Source: Staphylococcus caprae (GTDB taxonomy: Bacteria; Bacillota; Bacilli; Staphylococcales; Staphylococcaceae). From it: 48,466 nt of DNA. Shown in pieces: positions 16,354 to 24,422 of the stretch (positions are counted from its first letter, which is position 1; each line of letters opens with the position of its first letter). The position numbers and the translations under genes were made by a program. The stretch spans positions 1-48,466 of the forward strand of contig NZ_PPRT01000056.1 of NCBI RefSeq assembly GCF_002902725.1, written 5' to 3'. Below the pieces are notes generated by a model. The model made no database searches and was not told where the DNA came from. It saw only the letters and a program-made list of their open reading frames with translations.

Positions 16354-16359
16354 CATCAG

Positions 16360-16407
16360 AAAAGCACTAACTACTCAACCGAATGAATAGTTAGTGCTTT
16401 TCATTTT
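16360..16407 (+). terminator. Terminator
   Basis: AAAAGCACTAACTA (16360-16373) pairs perfectly with TAGTTAGTGCTTTT (16388-16401). Confidence 0.85.
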
Positions 16408-16412
16408 CATCA

Positions 16413-16472
16413 TTAATCCTCCAACGGAACGTCATCAACAATTATTAGCCTACCTGAATACTTGTCAGTTGC
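16413..16472 (-). pseudogene. 3'-end remnant paralogous to the gene at 17698
   Basis: The minus frame reads ATDKYSGRLIIVDDVPLED-stop. The end of the larger broken gene at 17698 reads PNRPFIIGNVPLED-stop. Shared (I)I..(D/N)VPLED at the very C-terminus, with a stop just upstream, indicates a leftover of a second copy. It is very short, so confidence is limited. Confidence 0.45.
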
Positions 16473-16564
16473 TTATTTTATTGAAACAAGCATATATTAG
16501 CATTATTGTTTATATAATAGTTTAATGAAATTAATAATATCCATCGACAATTAAGGAGGCATTT

Positions 16565-17170
16565 ATGAGAAAAAGTAATTTAAATCCAATATTCTTAAAA
16601 TTTACTGGTATTATTAAAGGTGTACCTAAATACTGGGCTCAAAACAGTCATTTGATTTATGCAATATCGTTAGTATTGTTTTTACCATTCTTGGTTTTAT
16701 CAATACTTTTATTTTTACTTGGTTTAAATATTAAAAACACTACACTTGCAATTTTCATAGTAATTATAGTTACAAGCGCTTTATTAACATGGCTTTATCA
16801 AGAGGACTTTAAAAAAGACGATGGTATATTTAAAACATTTAATAACAATATTGTCCAATTTTTCATAACTATAATCCCTATAACATTAACATTATTAAGC
16901 ACTGGATATACTCTGGATCAAATAAGCGAACAAAATAAATCAGAGAAAGATACAACTGTAAAATGTGTAAAAAAGCACTTTGAAGAAAATAAATTTTCTT
17001 GCGAGGTAAGTAATCTTAATTCTAAAATGAAACAATCTAATTTTCTAATTATCAATTTATTGTTAACTTCATCGTTTGGAACATTAATAGTTATACACAA
17101 TATATACAAAGGAAAACATCAAAAGAAAAACTCCGTTATCAAATATAAAAAGAAGAAAAATTCAAACTGA
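16565..17170 (+). CDS. Hypothetical membrane protein of the island
   Basis: 201 residues. Four hydrophobic segments are visible: about residues 30-54, 58-78, 94-114 and 158-176. Between the last two lies a hydrophilic loop with two Cys (VKCVKKHFEENKFSCEVSN). The C-terminus is strongly basic (KGKHQKKNSVIKYKKKKNSN). AGGAGG precedes the ATG. I do not recognise a family. The base composition is very AT-rich, like the rest of the insertion. Possible roles such as an immunity or anchoring protein cannot be supported from sequence. Confidence 0.55.
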   Translation: MRKSNLNPIFLKFTGIIKGVPKYWAQNSHLIYAISLVLFLPFLVLSILLFLLGLNIKNTTLAIFIVIIVTSALLTWLYQEDFKKDDGIFKTFNNNIVQFFITIIPITLTLLSTGYTLDQISEQNKSEKDTTVKCVKKHFEENKFSCEVSNLNSKMKQSNFLIINLLLTSSFGTLIVIHNIYKGKHQKKNSVIKYKKKKNSN

Positions 17171-17216
17171 TAATCTAGTTGATATAGTATATCAGTCATG
17201 ACAGCATCTATATTAT

Positions 17217-17244
17217 AAAAACGCCAAGCCTATATGGTTTGGCG
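17217..17244 (-). terminator. Terminator of the broken island operon
   Basis: Minus strand: CGCCAAACC arm pairs with GG-TTGGCG arm, followed by TTTTTAT. Confidence 0.7.
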
Positions 17245-17272
17245 CTTGTTTAATATTATCACTTACATCTAC

Positions 17273-17680
17273 CTAATTATCAATATGAAACTCTTCATTT
17301 GGACATTTCTTACTCAACTTCTCTAAATCTTTCTTATTCTTTTCATCATCTTGACCGGTACTATCAATAAATATTGGTGTCGCTAAATTTAAATCTACTT
17401 TATCAGTAAATAACTTTGGTGATTATCTATTCGGATATATAAATATTCTGTTATCATTCAATTTTATAGATGGCACTATTCTTCTATCAACGTTTTTACG
17501 TACTAACATTAGATTAAATGGCAATATAATACTAGCTTTCTGAAAATCATGTAGGGTCTTCCATATTTCTTTTTCTTCATCACTCATAAAATCATCATAG
17601 TACAAAACTGTATATCTTTTTATCGCCATTGCTCTATTGAACATATCTTCAATGCTTATCTTACTAGTCAATTTAGACAC
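17273..17680 (-). pseudogene. Gene with one internal TAA (85 + 49 codons)
   Basis: Starts with GTG (SKLTSKISIEDMFNRAMAIKR...) and runs 85 codons to a TAA at 17423-17425. The same frame then stays open for 49 codons (SPKLFTDKVDLNLATPIFID...) to a stop at 17273-17275, just before a terminator. A single nonsense change therefore splits a protein of about 135 residues. The composition of both parts is coding-like and matching. The start lies 18 nt after the stop of the gene at 17698, so the two formed an operon. Family not recognised. Confidence 0.65.
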
Positions 17681-17697
17681 AATCCTATATACCTTTC

Positions 17698-18148
17698 TTA
17701 ATCTTCCAAAGGAACATTACCAATAATGAAAGGTCTATTAGGGTGTTCCTCTCCGACAGTATCAATTACTTGCTGTTGTTCTTCTTCATCGCCATCCCAT
17801 TCACAAACATTAACTTCGAAATTACGGGTTGTAATTTCTTGCCTATCTATAAATAATTTATGATATTTGACGAGCATATACCTAGCACAAAAGCGATCAC
17901 TAGGCTTAATAGGAACTCCTATAAGATCAACCTGTTCATTATAGACTAACTGTACTTTACCATTCTGTGGATTTTCTTTATATTCACCACATTTGACGAC
18001 AACTTCTTTCGTTTCAGTCTCATCACCAACTGCTGAATTCGTTAATAAATGTAAAAACTCGTTAGCACTTAACTTACGGTTGTCTCTTTTTTTATGTCTA
18101 CATCTCTATAACCTTTCACCTCATGCCTTTTTTCTGCTCTATCTCCAT
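17698..18148 (-). pseudogene. Frameshifted and 5'-truncated island gene
   Basis: The minus frame reads RKLSANEFLHLLTNSAVGD, then KVQLVYNEQVDLIGVPI, and ends RPFIIGNVPLED-stop, about 135 codons with no good start. At a run of seven T (18087-18093; A7 on the coding strand) the upstream coding moves to another frame (KYGDRAEKRHEVKGYRDVDIKK). Adding one A restores a continuous reading frame. The 5' end then runs into the 76-bp repeat at 18149, where the original start has been lost. Function unknown. It was probably the first gene of an operon with 17273. Confidence 0.65.
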
Positions 18149-18224
18149 ATTTCCAAAGCACAAAAATAACCCCGCAAGCCTATGCCTACGGGGTTTAACA
18201 ATAAATGATATATTATTGTTCTTC
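18149..18224. repeat. Proximal 76-bp direct repeat at the rpsR 3' end, putative att
   Basis: Contains the last codons of intact rpsR and its terminator. The 18-nt stretch at 18209-18226 (AAAGAAGAACAATAATAT on the minus strand) corresponds to the rpsR attachment core that I recall for SaPI-type islands. See the twin at 15487-15562. Confidence 0.85.
18162..18195 (-). terminator. Terminator of rpsF-ssb-rpsR
   Basis: AACCCCG (minus, first arm at 18189-18195) pairs with CGGGGTT (18168-18174), followed by ATTTTTG. A second copy lies at 15500-15533. Confidence 0.85.
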
Positions 18225-18455
18225 TTTAACATATGGTAATAATGCCATATGACGAGCACGTTTGATTGCTGTAGTCAACATACGTTGATATTTAGCTGAA
18301 GTGCCTGTTACACGACGTGGTAAAATTTTACCGCGTTCTGAGATAAAACGTTTTAATAATTCAGTATCTTTATAGTCGATATGTGTAATACCATTTGCTG
18401 TGAAATAGCAAACTTTTTTACGACGACGTCCGCCTCTTCTTGGTCCACCTGCCAT
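18213..18455 (-). CDS. rpsR: 30S ribosomal protein S18
   Basis: 80 residues of the usual S18 length: an N-terminal basic [23 protein letters not shown], then [20 protein letters not shown] and [20 protein letters not shown]. It binds S6 on the platform of the small subunit. GGAGG precedes the ATG. Last gene of rpsF-ssb-rpsR. Its final codons form part of the direct repeat that borders the inserted segment; the coding sequence is intact. Confidence 0.99.
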   Translation of the reverse strand: MAGGPRRGGRRRKKVCYFTANGITHIDYKDTELLKRFISERGKILPRRVTGTSAKYQRMLTTAIKRARHMALLPYVKEEQ

Positions 18456-18502
18456 GGTTAACTGCCTCCTTTGACTATTTTTTCGTTTTTATACGTTCGT
18501 TA

Positions 18503-19012
18503 TTAGAATGGTAAATCATCGTCACTAATGTCAATTGGGCCATTCGCATTTGCAAATGGGTTATCAGATTGATTAGATTTTGATGAATTATTGTTATTGT
18601 ATGACGTATTTTGTCCTGATTGTTGACCACCGAATCCTTGACCATAGTCTTGGAAATCGTTGTTTTGTGAACGTTGGCCACCTTGTTGTGAATTCTTAGG
18701 TTCAAGGAATTGAACACTATCACACACAACTTCAGTAACAAAGATACGACGACCTTCTTGATTTTCATAACTACGCGATTGTATGCGACCATCAACGCCA
18801 GCTAAGCTACCTTTAGATAAGTAGTTATTAACATTTTCAGCTTGTCTTCTGAAGACAACACAGTTAATGAAATCAGCTTCGCGTTCCCCTTGAGCATTCG
18901 TGAAAGTACGATTAACTGCTAGAGTAAATGTCGCTACACTTACGCCTGAGGGAGTGGTTCTGTATTCTGGATCTTTCGTTAGACGACCTACTAATACAAC
19001 TCTATTTAACAT
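18503..19012 (-). CDS. ssb: Single-stranded DNA-binding protein
   Basis: 169 residues. The N-terminal OB fold ([48 protein letters not shown]) is followed by a Gln/Gly/Asn/Ser-rich linker and the acidic partner-binding tip DISDDDLPF. It is the essential SSB of replication and repair. Located between rpsF and rpsR, 21 nt after rpsF, as in most Firmicutes. Confidence 0.98.
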   Translation of the reverse strand: MLNRVVLVGRLTKDPEYRTTPSGVSVATFTLAVNRTFTNAQGEREADFINCVVFRRQAENVNNYLSKGSLAGVDGRIQSRSYENQEGRRIFVTEVVCDSVQFLEPKNSQQGGQRSQNNDFQDYGQGFGGQQSGQNTSYNNNNSSKSNQSDNPFANANGPIDISDDDLPF

Positions 19013-19033
19013 TTAAACGCCCCCGTCTAATTA

Positions 19034-19330
19034 TTACTTATCTTGGTCTTCGCGGATAACGATGTAACGAATGATATCGTCATTAATTTTAGCTAAACGT
19101 TGGAATTCGTCAGTAGCTTTATTGTTATCTGTTTTAATACGTACGATGTTATAGAAGCCTTCTTTGAAATCATTGATTTCGTAAGCTAGGCGACGTTTGC
19201 CCCAGTCTTTTTCTTCTAAAACTTCTGATCCTTCTGAAGCTAAGATACCGTTGAAACGCTCAACTAAAGCTTTTTTAGCATCTTCTTCAATGTTAGGACG
19301 TACGATATACATAATTTCATATGTTCTCAT
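19034..19330 (-). CDS. rpsF: 30S ribosomal protein S6
   Basis: 98 residues: [41 protein letters not shown] and a C-terminal RYIVIRED, all typical of S6. First gene of the operon, with GGAGGTG before the ATG. Regulated through the S6:S18 leader upstream (19346-19390) and the promoter at 19418-19446. Confidence 0.99.
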   Translation of the reverse strand: MRTYEIMYIVRPNIEEDAKKALVERFNGILASEGSEVLEEKDWGKRRLAYEINDFKEGFYNIVRIKTDNNKATDEFQRLAKINDDIIRYIVIREDQDK

Positions 19331-19345
19331 AGTTTATTTGCACCT

Positions 19346-19390
19346 CCTTGTGGTCTATGCGGCTTATCAACACTTATGTGATAAGCAAGG
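19346..19390 (-). promoter_or_regulatory. S6:S18 ribosomal-protein leader element
   Basis: Minus strand: an outer stem CCTTG/CAAGG encloses an inner hairpin GCTTATCA/TGATAAGC, followed on the 3' side by the unpaired CCGCATAGACCA. A bulged CCG in this position is the known recognition feature of the S6:S18 autoregulatory RNA upstream of rpsF. The element ends right at the ribosome-binding site, fitting translational feedback. Confidence 0.75.
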
Positions 19391-19417
19391 AATAATTTTC
19401 ATTACTCACAATCAAGA

Positions 19418-19446
19418 ATTATAGCATAGAGTATTACTTTTTACAA
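19418..19446 (-). promoter_or_regulatory. Promoter of rpsF-ssb-rpsR
   Basis: Minus strand: TTGTAA, 17 nt, perfect TATAAT. Confidence 0.7.
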
Positions 19447-19741
19447 TAAATATTCTAAAGCTCATCCTTCAAAATAAATTCTAAATTTAGCACCACACAT
19501 AGAAACAAACAGTTGTTATAAAAATAAGACTACCCTTAGACTCCCTTCATCCAATCATGATTAAAACACATACAATTTATTGAATTACAAATGTTTTATG
19601 TTCCGCGTAACCTTATTTTTCACAATAGTAAATCGTGTTAGATACGTTGTTGCGAGGTGCGTTTAATTGTAATAGTATAAAAATTACATTTTACATACAA
19701 TTGCGTGTAATTTCTAAATTCTCACACAAAGGAGCACATTT

Positions 19742-20557
19742 ATGTTAAAGAAAGTCACTTACTCGGTAATTTCATTTTCAGTATTAGCAACAAGTCTAGG
19801 AATAGTAAATGCACATGCTAAAGAATCCTCAAATAGCCAGTCAACAAGCGAAAAAGGAACAATGGGGTATGGCTACCAACAATACATAAAGAAACATCCT
19901 GATCAAAAAAGTAACGCAACACAAAATCGTTCAACATTCTCAACAAAATCTAGAGCAGCTGTCACTGATAATGGCGAAAGAGTTCTAGATATTTCTGAAT
20001 GGCAGGGTAATCTAACTGATGCTCAAGTCAAAAAATTAAAACAAAATTATGATTTCATTATCATTCGTGGCCAGTATGGTTCAGAATATGTTGATCAGTC
20101 TTTAGAACACAACTCTAACTTATTAGACAAAAACAATATGAAATTTGGCGTTTATTCTTACAGTATGTATGAAAATGCTGCAGACGCACGTTACGAAGCA
20201 AGAACATTACACAATCGTGCTCCAAAAGCTGAATTCTATGTCAATGACTACGAACAACAAACAGTGACAAATGGTGATGATGAAACAGCAACAAAAGCTT
20301 GGGCAGATGAAATGAGAAAACTTGCAGGAAATAAAAAAATACTCTACTATTCGTATGAAAACTTTATGATCAATCATGTTGCAAATGCTGTAAGTTCATA
20401 TGATGGCTATTGGATGGCTTCATATCAAGCCGAAGAACCTAATCGAGAAAAAGTGTTATGGCAATATACTGATAGCTACTATTCACCAGAATTAAATCAA
20501 AATGTTGATGCTAACTATATCGACAGTAACGTAGATGCTTCTTGGTTCACATCTTAA
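19742..20557 (+). CDS. Secreted glycoside hydrolase family 25 lysozyme-like protein
   Basis: 271 residues. A Sec signal peptide (about 1-26, ending VNAHA-KE) and a Ser/Gln/Asn-rich linker (27-75) precede a GH25 domain. The domain begins VLDISEWQGNL (catalytic Asp region), continues FIIIRGQYGSEYVDQSLEHN, and has FYVNDYEQQ (DxE motif), YYSYENF, and the WQYTDSYYSPELNQNVDANYID end block. GH25 enzymes cut the MurNAc-GlcNAc bond of peptidoglycan. There is no cell-wall-binding repeat or LPXTG, so it is released or held loosely. AAAGGAG precedes the ATG. No clear WalR box was found in 19447-19741, a stretch with no other gene. Confidence 0.85.
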   Translation: MLKKVTYSVISFSVLATSLGIVNAHAKESSNSQSTSEKGTMGYGYQQYIKKHPDQKSNATQNRSTFSTKSRAAVTDNGERVLDISEWQGNLTDAQVKKLKQNYDFIIIRGQYGSEYVDQSLEHNSNLLDKNNMKFGVYSYSMYENAADARYEARTLHNRAPKAEFYVNDYEQQTVTNGDDETATKAWADEMRKLAGNKKILYYSYENFMINHVANAVSSYDGYWMASYQAEEPNREKVLWQYTDSYYSPELNQNVDANYIDSNVDASWFTS

Positions 20558-20584
20558 AAAGCGAACAATAACGAACAAAAACAC

Positions 20585-20613
20585 TTCACTTTTACGAACG
20601 TTCGTTCTATAAT
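20585..20613 (+). promoter_or_regulatory. Promoter of the LexA-box gene
   Basis: TTCACT, 17 nt, perfect TATAAT. Confidence 0.6.
20595..20608 (+). promoter_or_regulatory. LexA (SOS) box
   Basis: CGAACGTTCGTTCT fits the Gram-positive SOS box CGAAC-RNRY-GTTYC at 12 of 14 positions and lies in the promoter spacer up to the -10. It also contains the perfect palindrome ACGAACGTTCGT (20594-20605). Confidence 0.65.
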
Positions 20614-20631
20614 GTGGTTGAGGTGTTTAGC

Positions 20632-20823
20632 ATGCAATTAAATTTAGATTGGAATAAAGAGTTCCAAGAATTTCAAGATATCTTAAATTGTGGTATTCAC
20701 CCTGAATGGCTTTATTGTGCTAAGGCAAATATGGTTCTTGAACCAGCTTACACCGGTGAAGGCAAGCAATTTTTCAGTACACAAGATATTATAGAAGCAA
20801 GCGAAGTCATTCCATTTTTTTAA
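20632..20823 (+). CDS. Small LexA-box-controlled hypothetical protein
   Basis: 63 residues, soluble and acidic: MQLNLDWNKEFQEFQDILNC, HPEWLYCAKANMVLEPAY and an aromatic C-terminal end (EVIPFF). Two Cys are present. No domain recognised. The start is ATG 20632, with TTGAGGTG 6 nt before; the frame is open slightly further upstream. A LexA-like box overlaps its promoter, suggesting DNA-damage induction. From memory, an ortholog between rpsR and ychF in S. aureus was listed as SOS-induced, which I cannot verify here. It has its own terminator. Confidence 0.65.
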   Translation: MQLNLDWNKEFQEFQDILNCGIHPEWLYCAKANMVLEPAYTGEGKQFFSTQDIIEASEVIPFF

Positions 20824-20845
20824 AGAATTGGAATTTCAAATATAT

Positions 20846-20909
20846 AAGCAATGGCATTTAGATTCTGAGTCACTACAAACTCTAATTTGAACGCCATTGC
20901 TTCTTTTTT
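20846..20909 (+). terminator. Terminator
   Basis: AAGCAATGGC (20846-20855) pairs perfectly with GCCATTGCTT (20893-20902), then CTTTTTT. A second hairpin (AAACTG...CAGTTT, about 20975-21011) follows. Confidence 0.8.
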
Positions 20910-21010
20910 AAACAAGTTGATCTATCAAGACCTCGAATTGACAGGCCCTCTAAGAAAATATTCACACAAATAAAAAACTGCCCACAAAATCAAAGACTTT
21001 GTCGACAGTT

Positions 21011-21199
21011 TGGGAGTGAGACAGAAATGTAATTTATCAAAATTATTTTCGTTGTCTCTCTCCCAACTTTCATTGATTGTAGAATTTCTTTATTAAGAAA
21101 TTCTCTATGTTGGGGCCCCGCCGGCAAGGATGGCTAGGATTGAAAGAAGCTTGATATAAGCGCACTTTCAATTCAGACATCTACTGCCAATATGTTAAA
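21011..21199 (+). repeat. Long intergenic repeat, copy C
   Basis: About 190 bp. It starts GGGAGTGAGACAGAAAT, has a self-pairing first part (GGGAG/CTCCC), a middle GTTGGGGCCCCGCC and an end ACTTTCAATTCAG..ATCTACTGCCAATATGTTAAA. Copy D at 24423-24600 is the same element in inverted orientation. Staphylococci carry related intergenic repeats with a TTGGGGCCCCGCC core. A further small hairpin (GGTTGAGACA/GTCCCAACC, 21204-21232) lies between it and ychF. Confidence 0.85.
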
Positions 21200-21249
21200 G
21201 AAGGTTGAGACAATTGATTATGTCCCAACCTCCTTATAAATCTATTAAA

Positions 21250-22347
21250 TTATACATTAAAGCGGAAATGTACGATATCTCCGTCTTTCATAATGTAATC
21301 TTTACCTTCTAAACGTTGTTTACCCGCTTCTTTAGCACCGTTTTCGCCACCATACTCTACATAATCATCGTAACTTGTAACCTCGGCACGAATAAATCCA
21401 CGTTCAAAATCGGTATGGATAATACCTGCACATTGTGGGGCTGTCATACCTTGTCTAAATGTCCATGCACGTACTTCTTGAACACCTGCAGTAAAGTAAG
21501 TTGACAAGCCTAATAAGTCATAAGTAGTTCTTATGAGTCGATCTAGACCTGGTTCTTCAATACCTAAATCTTCTAGGAACATTTCTTTATCTTCATCATC
21601 GAGTGTCGCAATTTCTTCTTCAATTTTGGCACTAATCACGATAACTTCAGAATCTTCTTTCTCAGCATATTCACGAATTGCTTTTACTTTATCGTTATCT
21701 TCATCGCCAATTTCATCTTCGCCCACATTAGCGATATATAACATTTTTTTAGAAGTTAATAATTGAGCTTGATTTACCCATTTTTGATCATCTTCATTGA
21801 AATCAATACTTCTAACAGGTTTACCATCTTCTAAAGCTTCTTTAATTTTAGTAAGAATACGTAATTCCATCTCTGCTGTTTTATCTTTTTGACGTGCCAT
21901 TTTTTCAATCTTAGGTAAGCGTTTATCAACTGATTCTAAATCAGCTAATACTAATTCCATATTGATGACTTCGATATCATCTAATGGATTTACTCTTCCA
22001 GAAACGTGCGTCACATTCTCGTCATCAAATGCACGAACAACTTGGCAAATCGCATCTACTTCACGAATATGTGATAAGAATTTGTTACCTAACCCTTCAC
22101 CTTTAGAGGCACCCTTAACGATACCTGCAATATCAGTGAATTCAAATGTTGTAGGGATAGTTTTTTTAGGTTGTACCATTTCTTCTAATTTAAGTAAACG
22201 TGAATCTGGTACTTCTACGATACCTACATTTGGATCAATCGTAGCAAATGGGTAGTTCGCTGCTAATGCACCAGCTTTAGTAATTGCATTAAATAGGGTA
22301 GATTTACCTACGTTAGGCAAACCTACGATACCTGCTGTTAAAGCCAT
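21250..22347 (-). CDS. ychF: YchF/OLA1-type P-loop ATPase
   Basis: 365 residues. Walker A in AGIVGLPNVGKSTLFNAIT (residues 5-23), switch region with DIAGIVKGASKGEGLGNKFL (G3), a coiled-coil insertion in the middle and a C-terminal TGS-like domain (TFRQGMTAPQCAGIIHTDFE). YchF binds ATP rather than GTP and associates with ribosomes; it acts in stress and redox responses. It follows the DUF951 gene by 11 nt, an arrangement conserved with mscS and parB in staphylococci. AGGAGAA precedes the ATG. Confidence 0.97.
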   Translation of the reverse strand: MALTAGIVGLPNVGKSTLFNAITKAGALAANYPFATIDPNVGIVEVPDSRLLKLEEMVQPKKTIPTTFEFTDIAGIVKGASKGEGLGNKFLSHIREVDAICQVVRAFDDENVTHVSGRVNPLDDIEVINMELVLADLESVDKRLPKIEKMARQKDKTAEMELRILTKIKEALEDGKPVRSIDFNEDDQKWVNQAQLLTSKKMLYIANVGEDEIGDEDNDKVKAIREYAEKEDSEVIVISAKIEEEIATLDDEDKEMFLEDLGIEEPGLDRLIRTTYDLLGLSTYFTAGVQEVRAWTFRQGMTAPQCAGIIHTDFERGFIRAEVTSYDDYVEYGGENGAKEAGKQRLEGKDYIMKDGDIVHFRFNV

Positions 22348-22358
22348 TAATCATTCTC

Positions 22359-22562
22359 CTAACTTTCTTTGTCTTGATGAGATTCAAGAACTTTTTTCAA
22401 TTTTTTATTAAACGTTTGACGTGGAATCATAATACTACGCTGACAATTTTCACATTTAATTCTAATATCAGCACCCATTCTTATGATTTTGAAGCGATTC
22501 GTTCCACATGCATGTTGTTTTTTCATTTCTACTATATCATTTATTCCGTAATTTGACGTCAT
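22359..22562 (-). CDS. DUF951-family small protein
   Basis: 67 residues: YGINDIVEMKKQHACGTNRFKIIRMGADIRIKCENCQRSIMIPR. A CG..C..C pattern suggests a small zinc-ribbon-like fold of the SH3/KOW type. It is conserved next to ychF in Firmicutes; function unknown. GGAGG before the ATG; 20 nt after mscS. Confidence 0.9.
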   Translation of the reverse strand: MTSNYGINDIVEMKKQHACGTNRFKIIRMGADIRIKCENCQRSIMIPRQTFNKKLKKVLESHQDKES

Positions 22563-22582
22563 GAAATTACCTCCAATGATAA

Positions 22583-23464
22583 CTAGTCTTTACTTTGAGC
22601 CTCATCGTATTGTGTAAATAGCGGTTGAGGCATACGTATGCCCTCTTGGACAAACATTCTTTGCGCTTCTTTTCTAATAATACGGGCACCTGAAGCACCT
22701 TCTCCTGGAATCGTCTCTGCAGAAACACGAATGATTGCTTTATTGTTCTCAATTGCATCAATACCATCGACAACTGGGTCGCTAACAAATAAATAGTATT
22801 TACTGCGTAATGACGTGAATAATTTATTTAATTTCTTCTCAACTTGATCCAAATTCTCATCAACTGAGACTGGAAGTTGCACAATTGAAGTGCCGTTTGT
22901 AATAGAGAAATTGGTGATTTCACCCATACTGCCATTTGGCAAAATAGTTAACTCACCAGAAATCGTATTAATACGTGTTGATCTTAACCCAATAGATTTA
23001 ACTGTACCTTCTGCTACAGTTGTTCCGCCGCTATTGATTTTAACATAGTCACCCACATCAAACTGATTCTCAAAGATAATAAAGAAACCAGTAATGATAT
23101 CTTTAACAATTGTTTGCGCACCGAAACCTACTGCTACACCAACGACACCAGCACTGGCGATAACACCTTCAACACTAATACCAAATTTACTTAAAATGGT
23201 TGTAAGTACGATAAACCATACAATATATTTTACTACGTTTTGTACAAGTGATATGAGCGTTTTTGAACGTTTTTTACTTCCTTTTTTACTTTTATTTTGT
23301 ATTTTAAAAGCTTGTTCAATCACTTTATTTAAAATCGCAATAACGATGAGTGCAACAATGATATAAATCAAAATCATTATAATTTTTGAGACAAGATTCT
23401 CATATGTCTCAATTTTGGTTAAAGGTTCAAATAAAGAAGATAAAATATGCTTTATTTGGTTCAT
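22583..23464 (-). CDS. Small-conductance mechanosensitive channel (MscS family)
   Basis: 293 residues. Two to three membrane segments occupy residues 20-125. The pore helix region has the family Ala/Gly pattern (ASAGVVGVAVGFGAQTIVKDIITGFFIIFENQ). The beta domain (VGDYVKINSGGTTVAEGTVKSIGLRSTRI) and the C-terminal alpha/beta part follow. It opens under membrane tension to release osmolytes. In the cluster parB-mscS-DUF951-ychF. Confidence 0.92.
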   Translation of the reverse strand: MNQIKHILSSLFEPLTKIETYENLVSKIIMILIYIIVALIVIAILNKVIEQAFKIQNKSKKGSKKRSKTLISLVQNVVKYIVWFIVLTTILSKFGISVEGVIASAGVVGVAVGFGAQTIVKDIITGFFIIFENQFDVGDYVKINSGGTTVAEGTVKSIGLRSTRINTISGELTILPNGSMGEITNFSITNGTSIVQLPVSVDENLDQVEKKLNKLFTSLRSKYYLFVSDPVVDGIDAIENNKAIIRVSAETIPGEGASGARIIRKEAQRMFVQEGIRMPQPLFTQYDEAQSKD

Positions 23465-23568
23465 TATTTCGTTACCTCCTTTTTTAAAATTTTCGTAACT
23501 TATACACTATAGCTTAAAGCTCTTTCAATTGAATCAGTCTTCAGTTTTAAAAAACCACATGAAATCAA

Positions 23569-24399
23569 TTACTTTTCATTAAGTTGTTGAATCAGTCTTT
23601 TAAATTCTTCTTCTGATTTAAACTCAAAAGTGATTTTACCAACATGCTTAGATGTAGAAATATCAACTCTAGAACCATATCGTTCTTTGAGTTGTCTTTC
23701 TTGTTGTTGAATAAATTTAGGTTTCTTATTCTTACTTTGCTTCGATTCTGGTTGAACCGTATCATTCTGTAAATAGGTATTTACATATTGCTCGAGTTGT
23801 CTTACACTCCAAGACTCCCGGATGGCTTGCTTCCCTATCTTCTTCATCTTCGAAGCGTCTTTTAATGATAAGAGGGTACGGCCGTGTGCCCCAGATAATT
23901 CTCCTTCTCTAACCATTGTCATAATTTCTGAAGGTAAATGAAGCAATCTTAGCATATTGGCAATATATGGTCGAGACTTACCTAATCGTTGTGCAACCTG
24001 TTGTTGTGTAATGTTTAAATCCGACATCAACTTTTTATAACTTTCAGCTTCTTCAATCGCATTTAAATCTTCCCGTTGTAAATTCTCAATAATAGCTAGT
24101 TCCATCATATCTTCATCTGATAGTTCTTTAACTATTGCAGGGATCTCTCTTAGTCCAGCGATTTGAGATGCTCGGAATCTTCGTTCACCCACCACAATAT
24201 AGAACCCTTGGATTGTTTTTCTTAATACAATCGGTTGAAGAATACCGTGTTGCTCAATTGATTTCGCCAAATCTTGCAATTTCTCCTCATCGAATGTCTT
24301 TCGTGGTTGATAAGGATTCGGTTTAATTAAATCAATAGCTATATTTTGCACGTGTTCGTTACTTTCAAGTTGCAAACGTTGATCTTCTTCCTGTGTCAT
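23569..24399 (-). CDS. parB: Chromosome-partition protein ParB/Spo0J
   Basis: 276 residues. The N-terminal CTPase/ParB domain has IKPNPYQPRKTFDEEKL, then the ParB boxes HGILQPIVLR and VVGERRFRASQIAG. A central helix-turn-helix (TQQQVAQRLGKSRPYIANMLRL) and a C-terminal dimerisation region follow. It loads at parS sites and recruits SMC. No parA/soj lies beside it, as usual for staphylococci. I saw no parS palindrome in this window. It is the first gene of the block leading to ychF. Confidence 0.95.
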   Translation of the reverse strand: MTQEEDQRLQLESNEHVQNIAIDLIKPNPYQPRKTFDEEKLQDLAKSIEQHGILQPIVLRKTIQGFYIVVGERRFRASQIAGLREIPAIVKELSDEDMMELAIIENLQREDLNAIEEAESYKKLMSDLNITQQQVAQRLGKSRPYIANMLRLLHLPSEIMTMVREGELSGAHGRTLLSLKDASKMKKIGKQAIRESWSVRQLEQYVNTYLQNDTVQPESKQSKNKKPKFIQQQERQLKERYGSRVDISTSKHVGKITFEFKSEEEFKRLIQQLNEK

Positions 24400-24422
24400 A
24401 TTTTCACATCTTTCTATAAATG

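Larger units (their letters stand above)
15487..18224. mobile_element. Decayed insertion at the rpsR 3' end
   Basis: The whole segment between the two 76-bp direct repeats, period 2,662 bp. It contains two apparently intact small genes (15928, 16565), three genes broken by a single stop or frameshift (15551-15886, 17273-17680, 17698-18148) and one 3'-end remnant (16413-16472). No integrase, terminase or replication gene remains. It is best read as the residue of a genomic island that integrated at rpsR and then shrank. A segmental duplication is the alternative. Confidence 0.65.

Noticed and set aside
18475..18795. Minus-strand open frame of 106 codons inside ssb
   Set aside because: It is an out-of-frame shadow of the Gln/Asn-rich ssb region, repetitive and without a start signal.
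23569..24399. parS site near parB
   Set aside because: I looked for the palindrome TGTTTCACGTGAAACA and saw no clear match in the window.
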